DNA from: Paenibacillus humicus NBRC 102415
Lineage (GTDB): Bacteria > Bacillota > Bacilli > Paenibacillales > Paenibacillaceae
Direction of reading: 5' to 3'
Assembly: GCF_004000905.1 (NCBI RefSeq)
Contig: NZ_BIMD01000014.1
Coordinates: 1-64,000 of the forward strand
Length of the DNA stretch: 64,000 bases
In this document: one piece after another, positions 28,101 to 35,295 of the stretch
How positions within the stretch are numbered: position 1 is the first letter of the stretch
Layout: every line of letters begins with the position of its first letter
Notes under the pieces: model-generated
Databases searched by the model: none
Told to the model about the DNA's origin: nothing
What the model saw: only the letters and a program-made list of their open reading frames with translations
Made by a program: the position numbers and the translations under genes

Positions 28101-29412
28101 CAAAAAAGGCTTCGATAGCCGCCTTGCTCTCGGAAAGCGGCGCGGCGCGAAGCATATCGTTGATGATCGCTTGGTCATGAAAAAACGGAAGACTTCTGTC
28201 CTCCGTTTCCCGGTCGTACCATTTTAGTGATAAATCAGCTCCGTGAGAATCAGTTCCTCCGCTTGCTGCTTCAAGCTGTTCATGTGACTCGTCCAGCCCA
28301 TCGGGTCGGTCGCCTTGTCCGGGGCCGGGTGCTGCCGAGTCAGTTCCTGCATCGTCAGGTTGATCTGCTCCCGTGCTGTCCGGTCGATGTCCGCCAGATG
28401 CCGGGTCAGTTGCTCCGACAGCATCAGGTGCGCGTAGGTTCCCTTCCGCTGCTCCTTGAGAAACGTCTTGTGCAACATCCCATATTTCCCGATGCTCATC
28501 GGTTCGGTCAGCGTCAGGTCGGGCAGCAGGTAATCCACGCTCGGCGTGTAGGTCAGTTCCATGCTCAATCATCCTTTCGCGTAATTTAGCTTCATTTTGC
28601 GGCAAGGATTCTGGCCTTGCAACGGTACGACTCGCCTGTCGCTCTTTTTTTCGCTGCTCATCGCGGCGCATCGCCCGAACGGTGGATTCAATCTCGCGCA
28701 GCATCGTTTCAGCTACGTCGCTGATCGCCGCGCCCAAATGTGACAGCGCAGGGAGCGTATTGAAATAGCCGACACCGGACAGATCGTCAACGCTGATGTA
28801 ACGGGAGGGTTCCAGACCGCAGCGTGTCAGCGCCATAAAGGTGACCGCGTGTTGAGCGGCTTCCCTGAACAACAGTTCCACATGCGGCTCATCCAGTTCT
28901 TCCAGCAGGCTGTTATCGCGTTCGGCCAGCAGCATCCGCACGTAATCGGCGCTGTGATCCTCCACCGCGTCTCGGGCAGCAGACAACAGCGTGTCAACCA
29001 ACTCCATACCAGGCTCTCGTTCACTGCCAAATGCATTTTCCAGCGTTTCGATGACGGCTTCCGTATCCGGCTCCTCCATGCGCCATAGGGAGATGGGTTG
29101 TCGGCTGCGGCTCTGCGTGTCCGACACATCGAAGACATGACGCAGCCCCAGATGACTGCCCCGATCCTCGATCAGCGCGATGCCTTTTGCGCCGCGCTTT
29201 ACCCAACGGTTCAACCGCTTGTTCCAGATTTCAATTGAAGCACAGGCCGTAGCATCGGGGCGCTGCGCGTAAATCAAAAGTTGATCTTGAAACGGATACT
29301 TGTAGTTCCAGGCTGCCGTTCGCAGAAAATCGGCCCAGCGCTCGGGGTGATCCGAAACCGCATGGGCCGTACTGGCGGCAAGCTCGGACATTCGCTGCAA
29401 CTTGGCTGTCAA
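22192..29412 (-). CDS. Giant DNA methylase-helicase fusion (DarB-like)
   Basis: About 2400 residues. The N-terminus carries an ArdC-like segment (FQDQLLIYAQRPDATACASI). A disordered Gly/Asp/Pro linker spans about 285-400. An adenine-specific methylase core follows: motif I LEPSCGIGNFFGLLPESF near 927 and motif IV AIGNVPFGSYG near 990. A superfamily 2 helicase then shows GAGKTFAMTAAA near 1606, DEAD box FVDEADSYKN near 1766 and the arginine motif QRSGRIIRQGNQ near 2099. The C-terminus is coiled-coil. TTG at 29412 has GGAGG at proper spacing; the in-frame GTG at 29421 overlaps it. Related giants occur in Firmicute ICEs, and phage P1 DarB protects incoming DNA from restriction; the same role here is inferred. 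A second gene is nested inside it. Confidence 0.88.
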   Translation of the reverse strand: MTAKLQRMSELAASTAHAVSDHPERWADFLRTAAWNYKYPFQDQLLIYAQRPDATACASIEIWNKRLNRWVKRGAKGIALIEDRGSHLGLRHVFDVSDTQSRSRQPISLWRMEEPDTEAVIETLENAFGSEREPGMELVDTLLSAARDAVEDHSADYVRMLLAERDNSLLEELDEPHVELLFREAAQHAVTFMALTRCGLEPSRYISVDDLSGVGYFNTLPALSHLGAAISDVAETMLREIESTVRAMRRDEQRKKERQASRTVARPESLPQNEAKLRERMIEHGTDLHAERGLPAARPDADRTDEHREIWDVAQDVSQGAAEGNLRAPDAVGATDPASGGHRPDSTGADQPDDAGTDSAAPGPGQGDRPDGLDESHEQLEAASGGTDSHGADLSLKWYDRETEDRSLPFFHDQAIINDMLRAAPLSESKAAIEAFFDVNKEDRERTLYIRSLFPPGITELTLDDDIKAGFEPYRNVLHLWTGSAEQRTAQSFYDWSVIAGHFASMMILNEFDPVRTSVPSIQQQTLWMKQAEDEKASAFSLPQAAIDAVLQGGSGFESGKHRIALFFQQSLSAQENADFLKREYGTGGRLPALIGTDIHENHDSKGITVTRGSIMNPDVKVVLPWIKVQKRIGELLAAGRYLNRQEEERLPAYAEQQEEKRRQRAAEKTEHNLPLSEVQPDESQQIPNRARAHYAYTEGSKVFIGADEYEIAQMEPRKVVLQDVQFPLFMQEMNRRDFERMLRENPLNDHLISGQQESDSEHAEWDTELVDEPEQAAHDEGEGLTPSPPSAAPKLRHELAPVSNYRIMDNELGHGGAKTKYKWNVEAIRLLGKLEKDNRQATADEQAVLARYVGWGGIPQAFDDGNPQWGPEYAELRDLLDPEEYASARASTLNAHYTSPTVIKAMYDCLERMGFRSGNILEPSCGIGNFFGLLPESFQDARLFGVELDSITGRIARQLYPQVSIAVSGYEQTSLPDSFFDLAIGNVPFGSYGVADKKYDKHKFLIHDYFFAKTLDKVRPGGIIAFITSKGTMDKHNPTVRKYIAERAALLGAVRLPNNAFLANAGTEVTADILFLQKRDRKMAVSEHTEEWLSLGVTAEDVPVNSYFAARPEMVLGTMAYDDRMYGNQQETTCRPYPDAPLDELLREALANIHAEWFDLEREEQPEEEEVSLPADPSVRNFSFALVEGRIYFRENSRMRPVETSATAAGRIKGMIQLRDTVRELIEYQTEDYSDEAIREQQRKLDTQYERFTTQYGLINSRANSLAFSDDSSYFLLCSLEVIDEEGRLLRKADMFTKRTIRQRTNIKQVDTASEALAVSIGTKARVDLPYMAELTGLAQELLVQELRGVIFPNPENLDEEGQPIYETADAYLSGNVREKLRTAKQFAAFDAERYAENVKALEAVQPMDLDASEIDVRLGATWLPPEVIRAFIFELVDTPYMYQTSINVMYSGYTAAWNVKGKSDDRSNNIKANVTYGTNRINAYKILEDTLNLRDVRIFDTAVENGVEKRVLNKQETAIAQQKQEAMKEAFRDWIWQDPQRREQLTRLYNDRFNSIRPREYDGSHIRFTGMNPEIRLRQHQVNAVARTLYGGNSLFAHCVGAGKTFAMTAAAMESKHLGLCNKSMLVVPNHLTEQWAAEFLMLYPSANVLVATKKDFETKNRKTFCARIATGDYDAIIIGHSQFEKIPISAERQRQQLYEQISEITSGIRELKEAKGERYAIKQLERTKKTLQVKLEKLNDTSRKDDVVTFEELGIDRLFVDEADSYKNLFLYTKMRNVAGLSQTEAQKSSDMFAKCRYLDELTEGRGIIFATGTPISNSITEMYTMQRYLQYERLRGQGLQHFDSWASTFGETVTAIELAPEGTGYRAKTRFARFYNLPELMNVFKEVADIQTADMLQLPVPKAHFHNVAVPPSDFQREMVADLASRAELVRAKRVEPHEDNMLKITNDGRKLALDQRLANAMLPDDEGSKVSACADNVFRQWADSRDQRLAQLVFCDLSIPKQDGTFNVYDELRRKLTEKGVPVEEIAFIHDANTEVKKKELFAKVRTGQIRILLGSTFKMGAGTNVQTKLIALHDLDCPWRPRDLEQRSGRIIRQGNQNSEVHIFRYVTENTFDAYLYQTLENKQRFISQIMTSKSPVRSAEDIDETALSYAEVKALATGNPYIKEKMDLDIQVSKLKLLKANHLSQRYALEDRLLKMLPQQFKSTEERIAGYEQDVALFMRAQASEKASSDDSRFPGMTIKDYTYSERATAGVALLEACKGMTSPDPQDAGSYMGFSLWLSFDSFAKEYKVTLRGALGHTITLGPDAGGNMSRINNTLSDLPNKLAYCRDQLATLKQQMVTAKEQIEAPFKQEQELQTKSARLAELNVLLNMDKRENEAVDSVSDEEPEAPERRVADRER
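28224..28562 (-). CDS. TnpV-like gene nested in another frame of the methylase-helicase gene
   Basis: 112 residues in a different frame of the same strand. It reads MELTYTPSVDYLLPDLTLTE, then IGKYGMLHKTFLKEQRKGTY, LMLSEQLTRHLADIDRTARE and a C-terminal AEELILTELIYH. This resembles the TnpV family known from Tn4451-type elements. An AAAGGA site lies eight to nine bases before the ATG at 28562. The host frame over the same stretch encodes only a low-complexity linker, whereas this frame looks like a folded helical protein. The function of TnpV is not established. Confidence 0.7.
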   Translation of the reverse strand: MELTYTPSVDYLLPDLTLTEPMSIGKYGMLHKTFLKEQRKGTYAHLMLSEQLTRHLADIDRTAREQINLTMQELTRQHPAPDKATDPMGWTSHMNSLKQQAEELILTELIYH

Positions 29413-29425
29413 AGGTCGCACCTCC

Positions 29426-29692
29426 TCATACGAAGGTAATTTGGTTCGTCAGACGAATGCCTTCCTCGGAATATCTTGGCGTGAGCCGAATAAGTCCATT
29501 TTGCTGAAGCCGATGCAGGTTGCGACGCACAGCAGAAGTGGAAAGACCCACCTCTGATGCAAGTCGCCTGGACGAAAGCAGTACCGCGCCGTTTCGCCCG
29601 CCTGCACGATCCAGCAAATAGCTGTACAGCAGCTTCGCTGCAGGGGGAATAGATGCTCCGGTCAGCAACCGGTAACGGGCAAGATCATTCAT
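29426..29692 (-). CDS. Small winged-helix DNA-binding protein
   Basis: 88 residues starting MNDLARYRLLTGASIPPAAK. A winged-helix layout is visible: KLLYSYLLDRAGGRNGAVLL, then SSRRLASEVGLSTSAVRRNL as the helix-turn-helix and HRLQQNGLIRLTPRY as the wing approach. GGAGG precedes the ATG. It sits four bases upstream of the methylase-helicase gene and may regulate it. Confidence 0.8.
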   Translation of the reverse strand: MNDLARYRLLTGASIPPAAKLLYSYLLDRAGGRNGAVLLSSRRLASEVGLSTSAVRRNLHRLQQNGLIRLTPRYSEEGIRLTNQITFV

Positions 29693-29706
29693 AGAAGTGC
29701 ATCCTC

Positions 29707-30195
29707 CTATCGTTCCAGTTCAGACTTCTGCTTTAGTGGTGCCGATGAAGGGGAATGGAGGGGCGACGACAATTCAATTATTCGCTCCGGCCGAGTGAAG
29801 CAATATAAATAAAAGTTATAGTCGCCGGCACGCGGAAAGCATCGCAGATAGTAACGATGCTTTGCCGTCTGTAAACAAAAGCCATAGACATCGCTGTGCC
29901 GCGCGCTTGGTAGACGGGCCTCTGGATGTTTTATACAAAAATCGTGCATGCCACTGCGGTTTTGAAGCAGCCCCTGTTCCGTCAACGCTTGAATGACCGC
30001 TCCAAGCTCCTCCCGAAAATCAGGAGTTTTCAACGAAGAGATATGTTCGAACCAAGTCGCCCAGAATGCCTCCCCATCTTTGCCGAAATCACCGCGCACA
30101 TGCCCAATACAACCGCGCTCCGTATCCTTCTCGATGGAGGCGGAATAAAAATAAGCCTCATCCTCAGATGTGGCAATCTTCAGCTTCTCAATCAT
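29707..30195 (-). CDS. Unknown ICE protein, 162 residues
   Basis: Starts MIEKLKIATSEDEAYFYSAS with GGGAGG upstream. The central part (VRGDFGKDGEAFWATWFEHI) and the later aromatic string (YYLRCFPRAGDYNFYLYCF) suggest a compact alpha/beta fold. No signal peptide or membrane segment. The order of this gene, the winged-helix gene and the giant helicase is reminiscent of Firmicute ICEs. No family recognised. Confidence 0.7.
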   Translation of the reverse strand: MIEKLKIATSEDEAYFYSASIEKDTERGCIGHVRGDFGKDGEAFWATWFEHISSLKTPDFREELGAVIQALTEQGLLQNRSGMHDFCIKHPEARLPSARHSDVYGFCLQTAKHRYYLRCFPRAGDYNFYLYCFTRPERIIELSSPLHSPSSAPLKQKSELER

Positions 30196-30225
30196 GCTCT
30201 TTTCCTCCCAAACGGTATGCTGTTT

Positions 30226-33200
30226 TTAATGGGTGCCGCCCGTACCAAAATCGTCGTAGCTGGACAAGTCGGCGTGATAAAACACAACATCCCCGTCTAG
30301 CAATAAGAACATCCCCCCGTAAGGATCGACAAAACTGCGCTGAAAACCTTCCATATGCCACTGGTTGTCCAGCGGCGCATTTTTATACTGCAAATGCGGG
30401 TGAGCGATGTCCTTATTGCGAATGGTTTCGATGTTAAAATTGACTACAAAATAGCCGTCACGCAGGAAGATCGGCGCATTGTCGTCCAGCCGGTGGGTAC
30501 GTCCGTACTCGGCCAGATTCATGCCTGCTGGCACTGCATAGGGAGCAGCGGGAAGGCTATACTCGCCAAACCAGCGCTGCACCGAGGCATTAGCTCGTGC
30601 AGTATCAATGCCGGACGGCACCTGCATACTGCCGATAAACGTCCGGAGCTGCGAAGGAAGCAGCATGCCGTCGTAGCCACCGACGTAAATCCGCTTTTGC
30701 GCCGCTTCCCTCAAATACTGCTGTACATACGATGTCTGACTGCCGGAAGAACCATTCACCCTCCAAAGTGAACTGGCAGTATTGGTTAACTCCTGCTGCG
30801 ACACATTGCGCAGACGGGTATCCAGCGTCACCAGCCGCTGCTCGGTGTCTTCCGTGGAGCCGATCCGAATAAACCGCTTGGTTCCCGAATGATAGTACAA
30901 GTCCACCTGTTGTCGGTTTTTGCCCTGCTTGTCAACGAAGTAAAAGGTAGGCGTGATTTTAATCCCGTCGCCCGCGCTGAACATGTTGCCGAGCGTTTTG
31001 ACCTCAAATTTGAAGTGATAGCCTGTTTTTACGACAACATTTTTCTTTCCGCTCTCCGGGTGACTGCCGGGCCGAATCGGCAGCACGTAAGGGGCCGTAT
31101 TGCCGCGCGCCGCGCCGTCGATCCCTTTTGTACCAACCCAATAGCTATTTCCGGTCGGCGTCGCACTGCCTGCCGCCGTTCTGAACACCTTTTCCCACTG
31201 GTAGTCGGCAACATCGGTAATTCGGAAGTCGAACAGACGGCCAATAACCTCAACCGCCACAACTTGTGTCGCCACATGATTAGTTAAGTCCAAATTGGCA
31301 TTACTTTGTGATGTGAATGAAGCCGGACTGTTTTCGGCAAACGTGCGGAATAGTACATCATAATTTCCCTCATCTACCCAAACGGGCATGTAAAAAGTGG
31401 TTGTAAGCTGGCCGACAGGAATCGAAGTCCAGGTGTCCTTCGGAATCAACGTTGCGTGGTCAGCCTTGTATACATCGAATGGGAACCTTACCTGCTTGTC
31501 TCGCACATATTTGGCATAGTCCCGATTGCCGTAGCCGGTAATGTCCCGGTGCGGCCCGCTGGTAGGAATCGTCACGGTAAAGGGACGATCCAGAATAAGC
31601 GCCGAACGATCGGCTGTCGGCACCGTTTTCTGATTGTGCGCCTGATCGTTGGCTACTGATGCCAGATTGACGACGGGGGTATGCACCGTCACCGGATTGA
31701 TGTCATTGATCGGGAAGCTTTGGTTCGATCCGCCGCCGATGCCCTTGACCAGCGTATAATAAATCGTGCCCGTGCTTGGCTGGCTCGCCTTGTTCGTTTT
31801 AGTCGGATCAATGACAAAGCCCGAACCATATAAAACGTCCTGCCCGATCATGGGAGATGCGGGAATCGCCCCCGGAGCGGGAGCCGTTTCCTCAACCGTC
31901 CGATTATCCATGATCGTTTGTCCGTTAAAGACGACCGTATCGTTTTTGACCTTGATTTTACCGACTGCATTTTCAGCCTCAGACTTCCAGTTCTCGCTTG
32001 GAACCGAAGGTCTACTGGAGCCGCCGTAAACCGTTTGTCCGGAAAGCACAACGTTGCGATACACCGGGTCCGTAATATGGGACGAGACCGCTGCATCATG
32101 GGTGGCGGAAACAGACGGTGCGGTATACCCGTTTGCTTGCAGCGTCACCGAACCGGCAGGCAGGGCATAGTTGGCGACTGTCGCCTTCTGTAAGCCATAC
32201 ACTTCCAAACGGTCTACCAGCCAATAGCTGTACTTTCGCTCCACGTTGTAGCTTTGGGTGACGGTTTGCGTGTCGGATCGGGATACCGGAACCGTGGTCG
32301 AATGGCCTTCGCTATCCGGCGGGCCGGGAACATATTCCGTCCAACTCAGCGTATACGTGCGGCTGACTGTAATCGGGTAAGATTTCGAGCCTTTCACTTC
32401 CGTGAATGTGTTGCGATACAAATACGCTTTGGCGCTCGCGTTAACATAAAGGCTTTCTGAGGTCGGAATGCCCTTCAAAACGTCAAAGCGTTCTGCGCCG
32501 CGCGAATCCGCCTTGATGATCGCCGATGCCGTGGCATCCATCGCCTCGGCTTGCTGGCTCGTGCCGGGTGACGAGGTATCGCCGCCATTGTCGCCTTTGC
32601 GTACGGTGTGATCCGAGGTGGAATCTCCGCTGTTACCATTAGCATCTTTCACGACGACCGTGATTTTGACGGTAATACTGGAGCCGGATGTGAATGGAAT
32701 TTTGATCGGCAGCGATTTACTTGCCGTCAGCCCGCTGAGTGAGCCGGACTTATCGCTAGGCGTAACGAATGTTGCGTTCTCTATTTTTGTGATCTCATAC
32801 GTTTTGAGCGGCACGGGTGACTTCGCTTCAAATACAAAATTTCCATCCACAGAGGTGACGGAAGCATCGACGTGATCTGGCGCGTCAATACGAGAGGTCA
32901 CGGTAATCGGGGAAGGAATTTTATAGATGCCGACGAAGTTGGAGCCGCCAGAGCCAACCAAGATGGAGCGTTCGAGCAGCTTCGCGTCGCCTTTTTCTTG
33001 TATGAATAGCTTCTCATCCGGCTTCTTGTTGTTTGTGATATAAGTGCGAACAATTTCATATGTCTGGCCGCCAGATGTGAGCTGCGGATCAAACGTATAG
33101 CTCGCTTCCTCTCCAGTCTCGTAGACGCCTTTGTCGACTTCCTTGAGTTTCGTACCATCTTCCTTTTGATAGATCGCCTTTACCGGGTTATTTTCAGCGT

Positions 33201-34056
33201 ATTCGGCAATCGCTTCCGTTCCGCCAAGCGCAACCGTGAAGCTTCGCGTTCTCACCTTCGGATTCGTATCCGGATTTTCCTGCAACCAGCTTTTCTGCGT
33301 TAGGTCCTTCTTCGGCGATAGGTAGGAGCGGACAATACTGTACGTTTTCCCGTTATCCTCAATCGTCGCAGGAAACTCGTGGTTGATCGTCTCGCCGACT
33401 TTGTAGTCGCCCTTATGGAACGTGACCTCAGGCTGATTGAGGATCGTTCCTCTCACGGTTTTCGCAACGACATCGACAGGAAAATTCGCGCTGCGATAGG
33501 GGACGTGAATCCCAAAGTAATCATCGAGATCATCCGGGTGCGCCCAAGGTTCAGCGTTCTTGATTCCTTCTAACGTGTAAAATGGTCCTTTGCGCACGTT
33601 TCCATTGCCATCGACGGATACCATAATTGCGTACAAGTACAGGTCGTCGTTGTCCTTGATGTCTCCCATGCCTGCTTGCCACATGCCGTCCGTTACTAAA
33701 TCTTCACTGACTTCGTAGTAGGTCGTGACCGGCTCTCCGGGAATTGGGGGGTTCGGATTTTGCGCGACTTGACGCACCTGTTGATTGACAAATGATGCGT
33801 GACTGCCGTTACGTGGATCACTACACTGTTTGGATGATGTATTCGTGCAGAGTTGGTCACGACGCACCGTCCAACCTACCGTTCTGTAGCGGATGGACGA
33901 GGTTGCTGCTGTGCTAGTGATTTCAAATTTGATCTTACCCTCATCTACCCGGACAGCCGGTGTCGCAGCATTCATAAGAAACGGAAAGCACGACAATAAA
34001 AAAGAGCATGCCAGCAGCATGCTCAACGTGATTCGTATGAATTTAGGTTTGCGCAT
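30226..34056 (-). CDS. Large secreted DUF5704-like surface protein with MucBP-like repeats
   Basis: 1276 residues with a clear signal peptide (ITLSMLLACSFLLSCFPFLM). Residues about 200-350 hold two related modules around VTFHKGDYKVGETINHEF and AIYQKEDGTKLKEVDKGVYE, resembling MucBP-type beta modules. The rest is beta-rich with an acidic Ser/Gly linker near 490-520. The general pattern matches proteins annotated DUF5704 in Paenibacillus; this is from memory. No LPXTG sorting signal or transmembrane tail is seen. It overlaps the upstream stop (TAGATG), so is coupled. Probably an extracellular part of the pilus/adhesion block. A terminator-like hairpin lies in its signal-peptide codons. Confidence 0.7.
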   Translation of the reverse strand: MRKPKFIRITLSMLLACSFLLSCFPFLMNAATPAVRVDEGKIKFEITSTAATSSIRYRTVGWTVRRDQLCTNTSSKQCSDPRNGSHASFVNQQVRQVAQNPNPPIPGEPVTTYYEVSEDLVTDGMWQAGMGDIKDNDDLYLYAIMVSVDGNGNVRKGPFYTLEGIKNAEPWAHPDDLDDYFGIHVPYRSANFPVDVVAKTVRGTILNQPEVTFHKGDYKVGETINHEFPATIEDNGKTYSIVRSYLSPKKDLTQKSWLQENPDTNPKVRTRSFTVALGGTEAIAEYAENNPVKAIYQKEDGTKLKEVDKGVYETGEEASYTFDPQLTSGGQTYEIVRTYITNNKKPDEKLFIQEKGDAKLLERSILVGSGGSNFVGIYKIPSPITVTSRIDAPDHVDASVTSVDGNFVFEAKSPVPLKTYEITKIENATFVTPSDKSGSLSGLTASKSLPIKIPFTSGSSITVKITVVVKDANGNSGDSTSDHTVRKGDNGGDTSSPGTSQQAEAMDATASAIIKADSRGAERFDVLKGIPTSESLYVNASAKAYLYRNTFTEVKGSKSYPITVSRTYTLSWTEYVPGPPDSEGHSTTVPVSRSDTQTVTQSYNVERKYSYWLVDRLEVYGLQKATVANYALPAGSVTLQANGYTAPSVSATHDAAVSSHITDPVYRNVVLSGQTVYGGSSRPSVPSENWKSEAENAVGKIKVKNDTVVFNGQTIMDNRTVEETAPAPGAIPASPMIGQDVLYGSGFVIDPTKTNKASQPSTGTIYYTLVKGIGGGSNQSFPINDINPVTVHTPVVNLASVANDQAHNQKTVPTADRSALILDRPFTVTIPTSGPHRDITGYGNRDYAKYVRDKQVRFPFDVYKADHATLIPKDTWTSIPVGQLTTTFYMPVWVDEGNYDVLFRTFAENSPASFTSQSNANLDLTNHVATQVVAVEVIGRLFDFRITDVADYQWEKVFRTAAGSATPTGNSYWVGTKGIDGAARGNTAPYVLPIRPGSHPESGKKNVVVKTGYHFKFEVKTLGNMFSAGDGIKITPTFYFVDKQGKNRQQVDLYYHSGTKRFIRIGSTEDTEQRLVTLDTRLRNVSQQELTNTASSLWRVNGSSGSQTSYVQQYLREAAQKRIYVGGYDGMLLPSQLRTFIGSMQVPSGIDTARANASVQRWFGEYSLPAAPYAVPAGMNLAEYGRTHRLDDNAPIFLRDGYFVVNFNIETIRNKDIAHPHLQYKNAPLDNQWHMEGFQRSFVDPYGGMFLLLDGDVVFYHADLSSYDDFGTGGTH
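33995..34024 (-). terminator. Terminator-like hairpin inside the 5' end of the DUF5704-like gene
   Basis: On the minus strand GAGCATGC pairs with GCATGCTC around a TGCTG loop and is followed by TTTTTTATT. It covers codons about 11-21, in the signal-peptide segment. The stem is perfect over eight pairs. Confidence 0.6.
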
Positions 34057-35169
34057 CTAGTTCGAGTCCGCCTTTCTAATGATATGATTGCGGAACAAAC
34101 TTGCATTCGGATCGACCTTCAACGTACTTCCCCAATCGCCGCCTACATTAGTGGATAGAGAAATATCGGCGTAGCCTTCGTACCAAACACCTTTCTCAAA
34201 CGTTTGTTTATTCGGGAACCACTCATCGTAAAGCAAGTCATTGCTTGCCTTGTACGAGACGAATTTAATCCTGAACTTGGATCGCACAAAGTTGTTGCCA
34301 AACCCATCTTTATAAATCATGGATGGCTCGGGATCAAGATAGCCTTCCATCTGGATTTGGTTCTCTTTGACCCATTCTGCGTAGCGGCGAATATGTTTCA
34401 GTTCGGCATCAGAGTTTTGCATTTTGGTAGCAAAAACCGCCTGCGCCCAAGCGTCATCAATCGTGTTGTAATTTACATTCAGCCAAAGCGCACCGAATGC
34501 TTTCAGTCTTCCCATCCAAATATCCACGTTCTTCTTGTTGAATTCCGGCTTCGTCGAGTAGAGGACGGATGAAACTTTGCTGTCTGTTGGATGCGAAAAT
34601 GGATAGCCCATCTCGTACATTTCGTTCGGAACGTCCGCAAGAATGTATGGATAATCGCTCGCATTCTTCGGTAAGTCGGTCGTGCGAATCAAGCGCCCCC
34701 ATTGGTCGATCTGCCCCGCGCTATCTTCGCTGGTCTTGATAAACACGGTGTCTGTCGGATTGTCCCAATCCACCTTCGCACCTAACACCTCGCTGACGAA
34801 ACGGAGCGGCACAAACGTTCGACCGCCGCTCAGGATGGCTTTCGTATCCAAAGTGACCGCTTTGCCATCTACCTGCACAACATTTTGGTCAATCGTCAGA
34901 ACGATAGATTGATCGTCTCTCGTAATCGGAACCGTCTGTGTTTTCGATTCCCAGCCGACTTTCGCTCCGAGCGATTCGGCGACAAAACGTACCGGGACGA
35001 GCGTTCGCCCGTTCTCATCAATAAACGCCTGCGCGTCGGGAAACCAGATTTTTTTGCCGTCCATGACGACGCTGACAAAGGTTGGCGGTTTACTGGCTGC
35101 GCTTGCCGTCAAACTGAATATACTTCCGAAAAGTGTCACAATGAGGAGGGATACTAACCTTCTTTTCAA
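34057..35169 (-). CDS. Secreted protein with copper-amine-oxidase N-terminal domain repeats
   Basis: 370 residues, signal peptide LVSLLIVTLFGSIFSLTASA. Two consecutive modules read GRTLVPVRFVAESLGAKVGW and GRTFVPLRFVSEVLGAKVDW, the hallmark of the Cu_amine_oxidN1 (stalk-like) domain that Paenibacillaceae use on many surface proteins. The remaining 220 residues are unknown. The domain name does not imply amine oxidase activity. TTG at 35169 fits the GGGAG site better than the GTG at 35178. It precedes and overlaps the DUF5704-like gene. Confidence 0.85.
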   Translation of the reverse strand: MKRRLVSLLIVTLFGSIFSLTASAASKPPTFVSVVMDGKKIWFPDAQAFIDENGRTLVPVRFVAESLGAKVGWESKTQTVPITRDDQSIVLTIDQNVVQVDGKAVTLDTKAILSGGRTFVPLRFVSEVLGAKVDWDNPTDTVFIKTSEDSAGQIDQWGRLIRTTDLPKNASDYPYILADVPNEMYEMGYPFSHPTDSKVSSVLYSTKPEFNKKNVDIWMGRLKAFGALWLNVNYNTIDDAWAQAVFATKMQNSDAELKHIRRYAEWVKENQIQMEGYLDPEPSMIYKDGFGNNFVRSKFRIKFVSYKASNDLLYDEWFPNKQTFEKGVWYEGYADISLSTNVGGDWGSTLKVDPNASLFRNHIIRKADSN

Positions 35170-35295
35170 ATGCCTCACTCCCTAAAGAAATTGTGCGGAA
35201 CTGGAAAAACTTGCTGTTGCCTACATCATAGTGCCGATTCTGTTGCCTGTCCACTGTCCGGCAGTCTGTCCTCTGCAGGAACCAGGAGCCGCTCG

